A stretch of 64,000 nt of DNA from NCBI RefSeq assembly GCF_019175345.1, contig NZ_CP077717.1, positions 782,001 to 846,000 on the forward strand, in the 5' to 3' direction. Shown here piece after piece: positions 8,626-18,159 of the stretch. Positions within the stretch are counted from its first letter, which is position 1. Every line of letters starts with the position of its first letter. The notes under the pieces are model-generated. The model was not told the origin of the DNA, made no database searches, and worked only from the letters and a program-made list of their open reading frames with translations. Origin of the DNA: Saccharolobus shibatae B12. Its GTDB lineage: Archaea > Thermoproteota > Thermoprotei_A > Sulfolobales > Sulfolobaceae. The position numbers were made by a program, and so were the translations under genes.

Positions 8626-9048
8626 TCAAAATGTTATACCGAGAGAGTATAGATTTAGATGAGTTTTTGACCCTAGAGGCTCTAGGTGCTTACTAATCAT
8701 GTTATTTTTGTTACTATCGATTTCACTATCAACAGCTTTACTAACAACAGTACGAAAGCCGACAACCATTCTATCTTTCTGTAATCTATTACTATATAAT
8801 ACGATTATTGAACAACTGCTCCTTATCCTAGTTAATTCGTTTTTGATGGTACTGCCTACATCATCGTTACTAATTGGTAATATAACAAGGACGTCACTTA
8901 CATCTTTAGGCAGTATGAGATTAAAGAACTTCGTATAATCAGAAATTATCCTTAAGCTATAACTTTTAAGGTTGAAAATTTCTCTGCTTCTCGCTACAGT
9001 CATAATGAAGTCTTCGAGGTTTCCAGTATCGGCAGAATTAGCTAGCAT
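8626..9048 (-). CDS. Hypothetical protein, orphan
   Basis: A 140-residue frame with no family I can name. It is soluble, with a Val/Ile-rich central part (DVLVILPISNDD, SIIVLYSNRLQKDR) suggesting alternating strands and helices. Support for being real: AAGGAG lies just before the ATG, a TTTAAA-type box lies 35-45 bases upstream, and an 18-bp palindrome lies between them. Against it: an opposite-strand frame of 79 codons overlaps and the last 25 residues look irregular, so the gene could be decayed at its 3' end. It stands alone between the ABC exporter and the DUF3501 operon. Confidence 0.5.
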   Translation of the reverse strand: MLANSADTGNLEDFIMTVARSREIFNLKSYSLRIISDYTKFFNLILPKDVSDVLVILPISNDDVGSTIKNELTRIRSSCSIIVLYSNRLQKDRMVVGFRTVVSKAVDSEIDSNKNNMISKHLEPLGSKTHLNLYSLGITF

Positions 9049-9063
9049 AACTCCTTACCTTTG

Positions 9064-9081
9064 AATGTAAATATTTACATT
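9064..9081. promoter_or_regulatory. 18-bp perfect palindrome at a promoter
   Basis: AATGTAAATATTTACATT is a perfect palindrome centred about 24 bases before the ATG of the orphan minus-strand gene, between its TATA-like TTTAAA and the start codon. That is the usual place for a repressor site in archaea. The TGTAAA...TTTACA pattern resembles operators of dimeric HTH regulators. Confidence 0.5.
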
Positions 9082-9188
9082 TGGCCTTTTAAAGTTTATA
9101 TGTATATGGCACTTTTTATGCTCTATACAAGAGTTATAGCGTAATACAGTATTTAGGTCTAATTATAGTGGCATTCCTAAAAAGATTT

Positions 9189-9761
9189 TTAAATCTTTTC
9201 ACAAACATCATATGCTTCTCTGATCAAATCCTCTGCTAGGCTCTTATCTATTTTAGTTGAATATCTATAATTTTCATGAATTACATGAACTTCCATATCA
9301 GTGCTTTTCTCGCCCTCAAGATCAAATGTTAAATATTGGACTGTGGAGAACTCTCTACCTTGTTCCCTTCCTCCTTCTGGCATTCCTTGAATTAGCTTGT
9401 TTCCTACCTTTAGAAATATTGAATTATATATTCCTCTCAGATTATCGTAGACCCAATCCAAGTCCTTAAAGTCATAGGAATGAATATAAAGAGACGCCTT
9501 TATCTTACCATCGCATGGAAGCAATGTTGAGTAAATTCTTATTTCTTCTAGTATATCCTCCTTCTTTCCCTTCTTATCTAGATATACCATCTCTTGAATC
9601 TGTTGAAGCACTGTATCCCTATTTTCAAACAATAACGTCAATCTATCTCCTAACTCTATTCTTCTTTTGTTTTTTATCTCAATAATTCTCCTTATTCTAT
9701 CCATTCTTACTTTTTCGTATGTCTCCCAAGGTAAGATATCTTGTAAGGTTATTTTAACCAT
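9189..9761 (-). CDS. DUF3501 family protein
   Basis: A 190-residue soluble protein beginning MVKITLQDILPWETYEKVR, the usual DUF3501 opening. The biochemical role is unknown. In many bacteria and archaea it follows a rubrerythrin and a CCG-type Fe-S oxidoreductase, exactly the order here. Its start overlaps the end of the Fe-S oxidoreductase gene by 8 bases. From this company it probably helps in oxidative-stress or redox metabolism. The sequence shows no cysteine cluster or nucleotide-binding motif; most of it is charged helix with some strands. Confidence 0.82.
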   Translation of the reverse strand: MVKITLQDILPWETYEKVRMDRIRRIIEIKNKRRIELGDRLTLLFENRDTVLQQIQEMVYLDKKGKKEDILEEIRIYSTLLPCDGKIKASLYIHSYDFKDLDWVYDNLRGIYNSIFLKVGNKLIQGMPEGGREQGREFSTVQYLTFDLEGEKSTDMEVHVIHENYRYSTKIDKSLAEDLIREAYDVCEKI

Positions 9762-10941
9762 TTTTCATCGCCTCCTTTAACAATTGAATCGGATGTAAGG
9801 GTCTTCTGCCGGAAGACTTCTCTATTTGAAGCCCCGCAAGAGGGCATTCAGTTGAAAAAAGATCAGCTTTGCTTTGTTTAAAAGATTCCATCATTTTACT
9901 TCCTACCCTTTTAGCAGTATCGTAATTTCTTAATCCCCAGCCCCCATCTATACCGGAACAACCATTATTGGAAATATCAACTTTCGCTCCCATAGACCTC
10001 AACAGTCTAACCCCAGGTAAACCTAATTGTAAGAACTTAAGATGGCATGGAGGATGGTAATACACGTTCTTCTCAATCTTACCCTTTAATTCAATCTTAC
10101 CTTCATTCTTCAATTTAAATAGGTACTCCATTGCATCATAAACCTTAGGTACTTCCTTATCAAGAATCTTCTTATACTCCCTAATCATCAAAGTACAAGT
10201 TGGTATCGGCGAAACTACGTCATAACCTTTCTTTACCAAATCCTCTATCATTTTGGTATTATACTCAGCGTTTTTCTTAAGCCTATCAACGTCCCCAGAA
10301 TCAAGCATTGGAGCCCCACAACAAATAAAATTAGGAATAATTACTTCTATACCCAATTCGTTATATACCTCTATTAAATCCTCACCTATTTCTGGGAAGA
10401 AATTCTCAATTAAGCAAGTGGGAAATAGTGCAACCTTTGCTTTAGGATTATCAATAGTTCTCGGCTTAACTCTTTCCCTTAAGCCTTTCTCCGCAACGGG
10501 TAGCGTGGGGGCTTCTTTATGAATACCTAATAACTCCTTATTCTTCTCCATAATTACTTTGGCCAGGGGTCTTGCGAACTTCACACCATCTAACATCTCA
10601 AATATAAAGTCCCTTACTGTCAGTCCTCTCTTTTTCTTATAATATAGCCACGCCCATTCCATTAGACTTGGGAAGTCCATGTTAAATTCGTGAGGAGGAA
10701 CATAGGGACAATTAACGTAGCACATCTTACAGTGGAAGCACTTAGAGGCCACGTTAAATAAGTCATCTAAGGTTAAGTTTTTGGGACCTTTTTTATCAGT
10801 ATAAGTAAACATAAGGGGAAAGGAGTCACAATAATTAAAGCATAACCTACAACCGTGACAAACACTTGCTTGTCTTATAAACTCTGACAATAATTTATCG
10901 GAATCAAAAAAAGTAGGATTACTTGGATTTAAAGAATACAT
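9754..10941 (-). CDS. Fe-S oxidoreductase with CCG domains (HdrB/GlpC-like)
   Basis: A 395-residue protein. Two [4Fe-4S] motifs lie in the first 100 residues: CHGCRLCFNYC and CFHCKMCYVNC. Then come two cysteine-rich CCG domains: one with FICCGAPMLDSG, the other with YHPPCH and a variant NNGCSGIDGG where CSG replaces CCG. This is the layout of heterodisulfide reductase HdrD and glycerol-3-phosphate dehydrogenase GlpC. The gene abuts sulerythrin upstream and overlaps DUF3501 downstream. It likely passes electrons, possibly to the rubrerythrin; its true substrate is not known. Confidence 0.85.
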   Translation of the reverse strand: MYSLNPSNPTFFDSDKLLSEFIRQASVCHGCRLCFNYCDSFPLMFTYTDKKGPKNLTLDDLFNVASKCFHCKMCYVNCPYVPPHEFNMDFPSLMEWAWLYYKKKRGLTVRDFIFEMLDGVKFARPLAKVIMEKNKELLGIHKEAPTLPVAEKGLRERVKPRTIDNPKAKVALFPTCLIENFFPEIGEDLIEVYNELGIEVIIPNFICCGAPMLDSGDVDRLKKNAEYNTKMIEDLVKKGYDVVSPIPTCTLMIREYKKILDKEVPKVYDAMEYLFKLKNEGKIELKGKIEKNVYYHPPCHLKFLQLGLPGVRLLRSMGAKVDISNNGCSGIDGGWGLRNYDTAKRVGSKMMESFKQSKADLFSTECPLAGLQIEKSSGRRPLHPIQLLKEAMKNG

Positions 10942-11375
10942 TACTTGCCTCCCTTTAGTTGATTAAGTACAGCAGTGAATTTCTCTGCATGGCTCTTTTC
11001 TGCTCTTGCCAAGGTTTCAAACCACTCAGCAACTTCATTGAATCCTTCTTCCCTAGCTACCTTAGCATAGCCTGGATACATTTGAGTCCATTCGTAAGTT
11101 TCCCCTGCTACCGCTGATTCTATCATTTGCTCTAATGTCCCTATTGGCTTGTCAGTAGCTGGATCACCAATTCCTCCTTGCCTTATGAAATCTAAGTGAC
11201 CAAATGCGTGGGCAGTTTCACCTTCTGCTATGCTTCTCAATAACCCGGCAATTTCTGGGTATCCTTCCTCATCAGCCCTCTTAGCGAAATATAGATATCT
11301 TCTATTTGCCATAGCCTCTCCGCAGAATGCATGTTTTAAGTTCTCAGCAGTTTTAGTTCCTTTTATCTCTTTCAT
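10941..11375 (-). CDS. Sulerythrin (rubrerythrin without rubredoxin domain)
   Basis: A 144-residue ferritin-fold protein. Its start (MKEIKGTKTAENLKHAFCGE) and its EXXH-type pairs (GETAHAFGH, EKSHAEKF) are those of rubrerythrins. It lacks the C-terminal rubredoxin domain, as does sulerythrin of Sulfolobus tokodaii, which has the same length. Rubrerythrins reduce hydrogen peroxide at a di-iron site. The gene is first in an operon with a CCG Fe-S oxidoreductase and DUF3501. A TTTAAAAA box lies upstream and GTGAG precedes the ATG. Confidence 0.92.
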   Translation of the reverse strand: MKEIKGTKTAENLKHAFCGEAMANRRYLYFAKRADEEGYPEIAGLLRSIAEGETAHAFGHLDFIRQGGIGDPATDKPIGTLEQMIESAVAGETYEWTQMYPGYAKVAREEGFNEVAEWFETLARAEKSHAEKFTAVLNQLKGGK

Positions 11376-11457
11376 TTTCTCACGCTATAGTACTTTATTA
11401 CTGCTAGTTTTTAAAAGTTTCTATCATTACTATCTACAAGTGTATTTTAAAAAAGAG

Positions 11458-11934
11458 TCATTCTAACCTATAGGAGAAAGTAGATTTGGAAAGTGCTAGG
11501 AATATTACTCCTATTAATAATAGGATTGTTGGTATATAAATGCGAGGCTCTGGAGCCATAAAGTTAAACACAGAGGTAAGAAGTCCATAATAGAATAGTA
11601 ATATCGAAAGTATAACTAATACAACGCCGGTTATTATAAAGGTCTTGTTGTAGGTATAATACGTGAATAAATCCTGCCAATCAGCTTTCTCATTATCAAC
11701 AACTATAGCTAGACCTTTCATAAAGGTTAAAGACTTATCACTACCGAACATTGCAAAGCCATTTATCTTGTTAAAACCTAATTCTTTTGCCTCTTCATTC
11801 CCTTTTTTCAAATTAAATTTTATTATATCAACTAATTTTGATGGATAATCAATATTTGAACTTTCTTCAATTTTTCCTTCCTCATTAATTTTTATATGCC
11901 CAACATATCCTTTCAGCTTCTTTATATTATCCAC
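11458..11934 (-). CDS. DUF2173-like protein with two C-terminal membrane helices
   Basis: A 158-residue protein. The first 90 residues match the pattern of the DUF2173 protein encoded just upstream (GHIKINEEGKIEES, GNEEAKELGF, INGFAMFGSD, LAIVVDNEKADWQDLF). Two hydrophobic helices follow (about 100-120 and 133-150). So this is a membrane-anchored copy of a roadblock-like fold. The start overlaps the end of the upstream paralogue by 8 bases, forming a two-gene operon. DUF2173 proteins occur in sulfur-oxidising prokaryotes; their function is unknown. Confidence 0.72.
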   Translation of the reverse strand: MDNIKKLKGYVGHIKINEEGKIEESSNIDYPSKLVDIIKFNLKKGNEEAKELGFNKINGFAMFGSDKSLTFMKGLAIVVDNEKADWQDLFTYYTYNKTFIITGVVLVILSILLFYYGLLTSVFNFMAPEPRIYIPTILLLIGVIFLALSKSTFSYRLE

Positions 11935-12238
11935 TTCTTATCACCTCACCTTTTAGGATAGCCTTTATTAATAAGTCCCAATTGGTTTTCTTGGCATTAG
12001 TTATTACTAAGTAATCGTCTATGAATACAACTCCCATGTCATCTAATATCATTGCAAACCCTCTAAATGAGTCTAGAAATTTTAACTCTTTAGCTTCATT
12101 TTCTCCAATTCTCATATTCTCCATTATAATGTTACTTAATTTATTAAGATCGATCAAGATATCTTGCCCTTGTATTTTAGTGAGCTTACCCTCACGAAAT
12201 CTAAAGATGGCAATTATACCCGGTATATTATCTAACAT
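11927..12238 (-). CDS. DUF2173 family protein
   Basis: A 103-residue soluble protein fitting DUF2173 from start to end: MLDNIPGIIAIFRFREGKL, then a helix with NMRIGENEAKELKF, then FRGFAMILDDMGVVFIDDYLVITNAKKTNWDLL. The fold is probably roadblock/profilin-like. It is the first gene of a pair with a membrane-anchored paralogue, and the two products may form a heteromer at the membrane. No catalytic motif is visible. Family assignment is from memory of the pattern, not from a search. Confidence 0.72.
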   Translation of the reverse strand: MLDNIPGIIAIFRFREGKLTKIQGQDILIDLNKLSNIIMENMRIGENEAKELKFLDSFRGFAMILDDMGVVFIDDYLVITNAKKTNWDLLIKAILKGEVIRSG

Positions 12239-12369
12239 TTTCCTTCACTCATTATCTAAATATGATATTTTACATAAATAAGCTTTTCCTTCAAAATATT
12301 AACTTATTACACTAAATCCAAAAGTTATTTATTAATTATATTCCTAAAAACTAATTAAGAAAAAAGTTA

Positions 12370-14619
12370 TTATCTTTTACTCATGATTGCCTTCATAATT
12401 TCCTCTGGAGTAGTTGGAGTTTTGGTGAATCTAGCACCAACAGCGTCCTCCAAGGCCCTAATTATCACTGCTGGACCTACTATCAATGCAGCTTCACCAA
12501 CTCCTTTACTACCAGTCGGATAGTTAGATGGGTGATATTGATCAGCAAATATTGAGGTGAACTTAGGCGCCTCGACAGCTGTAGGAACATAATAATCAGC
12601 GTAAGTTACGATTAATTGGCCATTCTCGTTAAGCAAGGCTTGTTCATATAGTGCTTGTCCAACTGCCTGAACACCTCCTCCATGAATTTGTGCCTCTGCT
12701 AATGCTGGATTTACAACCTTCCCAATATCGTCGTATGCTCTATACTCTAATACTCTAGCAATTCCAGTATCATCCACTTCCACTGTCGCTATATGGACTC
12801 CATATGGGAAAGTTACATCGTTCTCGTATATTATCTTCTCTACCAGTCCCGGATCATGACTTCTATAAGCTATATTAGCAACGTCGTCCCAACTCATCCT
12901 CTTACTTGGGTCACTCCTTAACTTGAACTCTCCTTTTTCATATTGGACCTCTTGAACATCGACATTCCAGGTAGATGCAGCGATTCTCTTCATCTTATCT
13001 AAAATCTTTTCCGCAACTTTAATCGCTGCAGAGCCGCCTATTGTTACAGATCTTGAACCGTAAGTTCCCATACTAGCTGCAACAGTATCAGTATCTCCCC
13101 ATATTACCCTAACCCTGCTTATATCTATTTGCAATGCATCAGCGACTATTTGAGCTATTGCAGTTTCCGTTCCTTGTCCATGTGGTGTAGTACCAGTTAT
13201 TACTAATACATCTCCCCTCTCATCCACTCTAACTTCAGCATATTCCCACGGACCAAAACTACATATCTCCAGATAATATGCTAACCCTACTCCAACCCTA
13301 TGCCCTTTCTTTCTCTCATCTTCAGCCCACTTCTTAAGTTCGTAATAACCTAGCCTCTTTACGCCTTCTCTTAATAATCCCACATAGTCTCCACTATCGT
13401 ACCTTAAACCAAATGGATTTGCATATGGTAATTCAGTGACTAGATTCTTTTCCCTAATACTAACATCGTCTAAGCCTAACTCGTCAGCCACTGTACTCAT
13501 TATCCTTTCAATTATATATGTTGCTTCTGGTCTACTAGCTCCTCTGTACATAGTAATTGGGGGAGTATTAGTGTAAACCGCAACACTTTCAATATCCAGG
13601 TTACGTATCTTGTAGGGACCGGGTATCATCATTGGTATTATCAATGGTTGAATTCCAGCGGTTACTGTTATATAAGCTCCTAGATCTAGTAACAATTTAC
13701 CCTTGATACCTAAAATGGTACCATCTCTTTTAACTGCTACCTCACCAGTGAAAACATTATGCCTAGCTTCACTGGCTAACATTTCCTCACTTCTGGTAGT
13801 TGTCCATCTCACTGGCCTTCCTAAAATGACTGATGAAGCTACAACTGCTAGTTCTTCTGGCATTAAATGGACTTTAGCTCCAAAGGCACCTCCAACATCT
13901 GGCATGCTAACCTTTATCTTACTTTCGGGTATACCAAGTATTCTGGAAAATTCTGAACGCATGTAGTGGGGTACTTGCGTAGAATACCATACTGACAGTG
14001 TACCCGCTTCATATCTAGACACTATTCCCCTAGGTTCCATAGGATTAGGAATTAATCTTTCATTTATGGCCTCAACTCTAACTACCTTATCGGCTTCGTT
14101 AAACGCCTTATCTACTTCTCCTGCTTTAAATGGAATCTTATAGGATATATTAGTCTTTAACTCTTCATGGATTATCACTTGATCTTTCTCCGCTTCTTCC
14201 ATTTTAGTTACTGGTTTTAAGGGTTCATAATCCACTACCACCTTATCTATGGCATCTCTAACACTATACTTATCTTGGCCAAGGACAATTGCAATTGGTT
14301 CGCCTACGTATTTAACCTTATTGTCTGGAAACGCCTTCCTCTCACTATACCTAAATGATCTTATATCTATATACGTTGGCCAAGGTCTAATTCCCCCTTT
14401 TAATAAGGGGTTGATTTCCTTTGCAGTAAATACTGCAACTATACCATTAACCTTTAATGCGTCACTAACGTCAATTCTCTTAATCATTGCATGAGGATAA
14501 GTGCTCCTAACAAAACCGGCATATAGGGCTGGTATCCTTATATCGTCAACGTATGTACTTTTACCAGCCACGAACTTATCATCATATAGTCTTTTTATTG
14601 GTTTACCCACGTAGCTCAT
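12370..14619 (-). CDS. cutA: Molybdenum hydroxylase large subunit (glyceraldehyde oxidoreductase alpha)
   Basis: A 749-residue molybdopterin-binding subunit of the xanthine dehydrogenase/CO dehydrogenase family. Typical parts are the N-terminal a/b hammerhead ([13 protein letters not shown]), the molybdopterin-contact loops ([25 protein letters not shown]) and the end [17 protein letters not shown], which holds the catalytic glutamate in GVGEA. The active-site loop reads [13 protein letters not shown], without the Cys of CO dehydrogenase, so an aldehyde or glyceraldehyde oxidase is likely. It follows cutC with a 4-base overlap and is last in cutB-cutC-cutA. In Sulfolobus such enzymes serve the non-phosphorylative Entner-Doudoroff route. 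Confidence 0.9.
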   Translation of the reverse strand: MSYVGKPIKRLYDDKFVAGKSTYVDDIRIPALYAGFVRSTYPHAMIKRIDVSDALKVNGIVAVFTAKEINPLLKGGIRPWPTYIDIRSFRYSERKAFPDNKVKYVGEPIAIVLGQDKYSVRDAIDKVVVDYEPLKPVTKMEEAEKDQVIIHEELKTNISYKIPFKAGEVDKAFNEADKVVRVEAINERLIPNPMEPRGIVSRYEAGTLSVWYSTQVPHYMRSEFSRILGIPESKIKVSMPDVGGAFGAKVHLMPEELAVVASSVILGRPVRWTTTRSEEMLASEARHNVFTGEVAVKRDGTILGIKGKLLLDLGAYITVTAGIQPLIIPMMIPGPYKIRNLDIESVAVYTNTPPITMYRGASRPEATYIIERIMSTVADELGLDDVSIREKNLVTELPYANPFGLRYDSGDYVGLLREGVKRLGYYELKKWAEDERKKGHRVGVGLAYYLEICSFGPWEYAEVRVDERGDVLVITGTTPHGQGTETAIAQIVADALQIDISRVRVIWGDTDTVAASMGTYGSRSVTIGGSAAIKVAEKILDKMKRIAASTWNVDVQEVQYEKGEFKLRSDPSKRMSWDDVANIAYRSHDPGLVEKIIYENDVTFPYGVHIATVEVDDTGIARVLEYRAYDDIGKVVNPALAEAQIHGGGVQAVGQALYEQALLNENGQLIVTYADYYVPTAVEAPKFTSIFADQYHPSNYPTGSKGVGEAALIVGPAVIIRALEDAVGARFTKTPTTPEEIMKAIMSKR

Positions 14620-15107
14620 GTTCTTAACCTCCTTGCAGCATCTAAAACTGCCTTAACAATGTTTTGATATCCAGTACACCTACAAATGTTACCGTGAAGT
14701 CCATCCCTAACCTCCTCTTCAGAAGGATTTGGATTTTCTTTTAACAAGAAATACGTCTGCATTATCATTCCCGGCGTGCAGAAACCACACTGAAGGGCGA
14801 AATTTTCCTTAAATGCCTCTTGAATTGGATGAAGCTTAGAATCTACTGAGAGACCCTCAATTGTAGTTATTTCCGCACCATCAGCTTGTACTGCAAACAA
14901 TGTACAAGATTTCACTGATTTGCCGTTTAGTAGAACTGTACATGCGCCACAAGTCGTAGTATCACAACCGATTTTCGTTCCCGTTAAACCTAACTCTTCC
15001 CTTAAGAAGTCAACTAGCAACATCCTTGGACTTACGTATCTCTCATACAATACTCCATTTACCTTAACTTTTATTTTAACTTTCTCTCCTTGATTAACCA
15101 TTAACAT
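14616..15107 (-). CDS. cutC: Molybdenum hydroxylase small subunit, two [2Fe-2S]
   Basis: A 163-residue iron-sulfur subunit. The plant-type ferredoxin cluster is bound by [16 protein letters not shown] and a later Cys in VKSCTLF. The second cluster is bound by CGFCTPGM and CRCTGYQ in the C-terminal helical domain. All eight ligands are present. It moves electrons from the molybdenum centre in CutA to the FAD in CutB. The gene directly follows cutB (15108) and overlaps cutA by 4 bases. Translation may start at ATG 15107 or at the in-frame ATG two codons later. Confidence 0.93.
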   Translation of the reverse strand: MLMVNQGEKVKIKVKVNGVLYERYVSPRMLLVDFLREELGLTGTKIGCDTTTCGACTVLLNGKSVKSCTLFAVQADGAEITTIEGLSVDSKLHPIQEAFKENFALQCGFCTPGMIMQTYFLLKENPNPSEEEVRDGLHGNICRCTGYQNIVKAVLDAARRLRT

Positions 15108-15956
15108 TTAACTCGACACCTCCTTTAAGGCTTTTCTAGTTATAACCTTCATAACTTCCCTCCTATACCAAGAACTTCCCCTAGTATCGGAAGGGGGATT
15201 TACTTGACTTGAAACCTTACTTACAATTTCCTCTATTAACTCATCATTTAGCCTTTTACCTATTACACTTTTTTCAACTTCTAATGCTCTGAATGGTCTC
15301 TCCCCAACTCCACCATAGGCTAATCTAATATCCTCTATCTCATTTTGCTTTAATTCTATGGCTAATGCTAGGGATACAAGTGCAAAATCTCCAGCTCTTC
15401 TTACAACCTTTTTGTAAATTGTTCGATATCCTTCCAAGTGTGGTAAAACAATTTCAGATATAATTTCACCTTTTCTTAAATCTGTGGTAAACGCACCTTT
15501 GAAGAAATCTAGAGCGTTAATTGATCTATTGCCAGATGCCGAGGATAAAACAAATTCAGCATTTAACGCAGTAAGTACAGTAGGCATATCAGCTGATGGA
15601 TCAGCGTTTGCAGCGCTACCACCAATAGTACCTAAGTTTCTAACTTGCATATCTCCTACAACCTTAACTGCTTGGTGAAGTAATGGCACGTTTACCCTTA
15701 CTAGATCGTTCTTTAGTATTTCATTATATCGAGTTAAAGCGCCGATTCTAGTTGAATTATAGGAACTTCTTACATAACTTAATGACGTTATAGGATTTAG
15801 GTCAACTATGTAATTGGGCGATATTACACGAAGTTTGAGCATTGGAATTAAACTTTGTCCTCCAGCTAGAGGCCTTGCATCTTCGTGAGACTCTAGGAAT
15901 TTTGTAGCTTCCTCCGTGCTACTGACCCTAACATATGTAAAATCTGGCGGATACAC
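15108..15956 (-). CDS. cutB: Molybdenum hydroxylase medium subunit, FAD-binding
   Basis: A 282-residue FAD subunit. The two flavin-binding stretches are clear: ARPLAGGQSLIPMLKLR near residue 30 and GTIGGSAANADPSADMP near 110. The C-terminal third is the CO dehydrogenase flavoprotein domain (LAYGGVGERPFRALEVE). It is the first gene of the operon; the stop is next to the cutC start. The ATG at 15956 lies in an AT-rich promoter region without a clear ribosome site. The electron acceptor of the enzyme cannot be told from sequence. Confidence 0.9.
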   Translation of the reverse strand: MYPPDFTYVRVSSTEEATKFLESHEDARPLAGGQSLIPMLKLRVISPNYIVDLNPITSLSYVRSSYNSTRIGALTRYNEILKNDLVRVNVPLLHQAVKVVGDMQVRNLGTIGGSAANADPSADMPTVLTALNAEFVLSSASGNRSINALDFFKGAFTTDLRKGEIISEIVLPHLEGYRTIYKKVVRRAGDFALVSLALAIELKQNEIEDIRLAYGGVGERPFRALEVEKSVIGKRLNDELIEEIVSKVSSQVNPPSDTRGSSWYRREVMKVITRKALKEVSS

Positions 15957-16137
15957 ATATTATATTGCACTCTTAGCTATTTATTTTATCACGTAAAAAA
16001 TGTTTAGATAGGAATATTAGGTAATAAAATGTTTCTTTATTTCTCTACATTTAAGTCACAAGGAGAGTTCTAATATAAAAACCAATAGTTGAACATTTTA
16101 CATTAACATAGATAAAAAGATGAAATATATACAATAA

Positions 16138-16163
16138 GAAATATTTTTCCGAAGAAATATTTC
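16138..16163 (-). terminator. Hairpin at the end of the SelD-like gene
   Basis: GAAATATTT (16138-16146) pairs perfectly with AAATATTTC (16155-16163) around an 8-base loop. It overlaps the stop codon of the minus-strand SelD-like gene and is followed in that direction by an AT-rich run. Hairpins are not required for archaeal termination, so a role in mRNA stability is also possible. Confidence 0.35.
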
Positions 16164-17556
16164 ACTTTATTTTGAACTGTCTTAATACATTGTTTCTATG
16201 AATGTACTTTGTAATAGTTGGTGGGACTATAACAGTACCATTTCCCTTGCCTATAACCTTACCTATAATGTGAGGCTCTAGCGACTTTCTCTTCAACTCA
16301 TCGAAAATTTCATCAATAACCTTCTTATGAGCAAAAATAACTATAGCCCCATTTGTCCCTGCAGTAGAATTTGGTATGATAAAATTCTCTGTTGCGAATT
16401 CATGTATATCTGGGTCTATTACTGGGATATCGAACAGCTCTACATCTACTTGTGCCTTTTCAGCAAATTCCTTTATCACAAATAACCCCGGACCAGTAAC
16501 ATCAGTGGTCATAGCTATATGAGAGTTTTCGTCAAATGTCCCTCCAAATGGTGGTAGATGATCATATATTATCTTAGCTATCTCAGTATTAGGTTTTCTC
16601 ATGTAAGTTAGAGCTTTTTTCTTAGCTTCTTCCACTCTCTGTATGGTAATTCCCCTAGCTTCCATATCCTCTATTAACTCTGGTACAGTCAACATCCACA
16701 TAAAGACGTTTATTGGCGTTAATTCACCAACTGGTCTAGTCACTAAGATTTCCATATTCTCATTAACCCTATTGTAGTATGTCGGTAATTCGTGATCGGA
16801 CTTACCTATTACAGTAGCTCCTATCATCAACGTCTTGGAATTGGGTTGAATATCACTCAATAATTCAATTGAATACTCTCTAGAGTAATTTTCAGCATTT
16901 CTTAGCAATTGTTGCTTTAGATCATCAGTTGGAGCATCAACAACGGGGATCATTCTTAAATCTTGAAAAACGCCCTTAGTGAAAAGATCATTTAGAGAAT
17001 TGGAAATGGCAACATCAACTTGCATCTGAGATCCTGGATCATCCAAGGGATCTACTATTTGAATCGTATCGTTATTTGCAACAGTGTAAGATTTCTCCTT
17101 TGCTCCATCAAGTCTGAACAGATCCAATACTGCCACTTCACCCTTGGGATTTGAGGTAACTATTGAATGTCCTTTACCTATTGTGAGCTTTCTGCTAGTT
17201 TTTATCGAAGTGTAAACTTTCAGTAGAAACTCAGCGAATTTATCTGGATTCCCTGAAGTCTCCTGATTGACCTGAATAAGGCTAACAGCCCTATCCGCAT
17301 CAAATTCCCCACCGTTTATTACTCTCTTTATATAAATTTTCTCTCTGCTTATGAAAATATCAGCATCTTCTCTAGGTAGTATTTCTATATTTCTTCTAAC
17401 CAGCTCATCTCTTATCTTATGTATGGCTGGGTAAACTGTATCTATTAGATCTACTTTTACTGCACAACCGGTTGCAAGGGATAATGGATTCAGTCCCATT
17501 TTTTTGTACTTATCTAAATTAACTCTAAATTTATCAATTAGCTTATCAATAGCCAT
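16162..17556 (-). CDS. SelD-like (AIR synthase/PurM fold) protein, selenium role unlikely
   Basis: About 464 residues, starting at ATG 17556 (a TTG one codon earlier is the alternative). Residues 23-33, [12 protein letters not shown], resemble the selenophosphate synthetase active loop (GCGCK). The first Cys and the Lys are kept and the second Cys is Val. The later parts, with [14 protein letters not shown] and [12 protein letters not shown], fit the ATP-binding PurM/SelD halves, but the protein is far longer than SelD (about 350). Sulfolobales are not known to make selenoproteins, so the substrate may be a sulfur or other nucleophile. Neighbours are rhodanese, TusA and DsrE genes. Confidence 0.7.
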   Translation of the reverse strand: MAIDKLIDKFRVNLDKYKKMGLNPLSLATGCAVKVDLIDTVYPAIHKIRDELVRRNIEILPREDADIFISREKIYIKRVINGGEFDADRAVSLIQVNQETSGNPDKFAEFLLKVYTSIKTSRKLTIGKGHSIVTSNPKGEVAVLDLFRLDGAKEKSYTVANNDTIQIVDPLDDPGSQMQVDVAISNSLNDLFTKGVFQDLRMIPVVDAPTDDLKQQLLRNAENYSREYSIELLSDIQPNSKTLMIGATVIGKSDHELPTYYNRVNENMEILVTRPVGELTPINVFMWMLTVPELIEDMEARGITIQRVEEAKKKALTYMRKPNTEIAKIIYDHLPPFGGTFDENSHIAMTTDVTGPGLFVIKEFAEKAQVDVELFDIPVIDPDIHEFATENFIIPNSTAGTNGAIVIFAHKKVIDEIFDELKRKSLEPHIIGKVIGKGNGTVIVPPTITKYIHRNNVLRQFKIK

Positions 17557-17698
17557 CAAGTTAGCATATTCTCCTAAGAAAATAAAAAGTTAGCTATCAT
17601 AATGTTTATGCATTTTTTGTAAATTTCATTTTAAATAAAAGTAGTTTTGAAAATCAAAAATTCCAACAAATTTAAATTCTCAATAAAAGGTTTAGATT

Positions 17699-18106
17699 AT
17701 GATGTTAATAACCGAGAGAAGGTCCCCTTTTTATCCTAACATACAAAACGTACCGCCATCGGTAATTAGAAAACTTGTCAAGAATAAGGAAATTCAACTA
17801 ATTGATATTAGACAACCGTGGGAATACGAAGATCACCATATACCGGGATCAATATTATTACCTTTGGATTACTTTGAAGACTTATTTCAGTTAATGTTAA
17901 ACAAAAGTAGTATAGGGATTATATGTGAACACGCCAATAGGTCTACATGGCTAGTTTATACTAAACCTTCTCTATTTAAAGAAGTAAAAGTTTACAATAT
18001 GTTAGGTGGAATAGAATTGTGGATGATGATGGGCTATGAAGTTGAAAAAGGAATGGATGATAATGGCACATTATGGTATAAATTACTAACTAAAAATTTA
18101 AGATGA
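17699..18106 (+). CDS. Rhodanese-like sulfurtransferase
   Basis: A 135-residue single-domain rhodanese. The signatures QLIDIRQPWEYEDHHIPGS and a CEHANRS active loop, with the catalytic Cys in the C-X4-R form, are intact. The last helix region is MLGGIELWMMMGYEVE. It should carry sulfane sulfur as a cysteine persulfide. TTTAAATT at about 17669-17679 is centred 25 bases before the first of two tandem ATGs, giving a leaderless start. It is divergent from the SelD-like gene and close to the TusA/DsrE/SQR operon, so a shared sulfur-transfer role is likely. Confidence 0.88.
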   Translation: MMLITERRSPFYPNIQNVPPSVIRKLVKNKEIQLIDIRQPWEYEDHHIPGSILLPLDYFEDLFQLMLNKSSIGIICEHANRSTWLVYTKPSLFKEVKVYNMLGGIELWMMMGYEVEKGMDDNGTLWYKLLTKNLR

Positions 18107-18159
18107 AGCTACTTTTTGCATATAGCGAAAGTCTTAAGAAATATGAATAAAAACATAAA

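Noticed and set aside
8699-8938. 79-codon open frame on the plus strand inside the orphan gene
   Set aside because: No promoter or ribosome site, Leu/Ser/Thr-rich composition typical of an antisense shadow; the minus frame has better signals.
16162-17556. Calling the gene a true selenophosphate synthetase
   Set aside because: Second active-loop Cys is missing, length is unusual, and no selenium genes are near.
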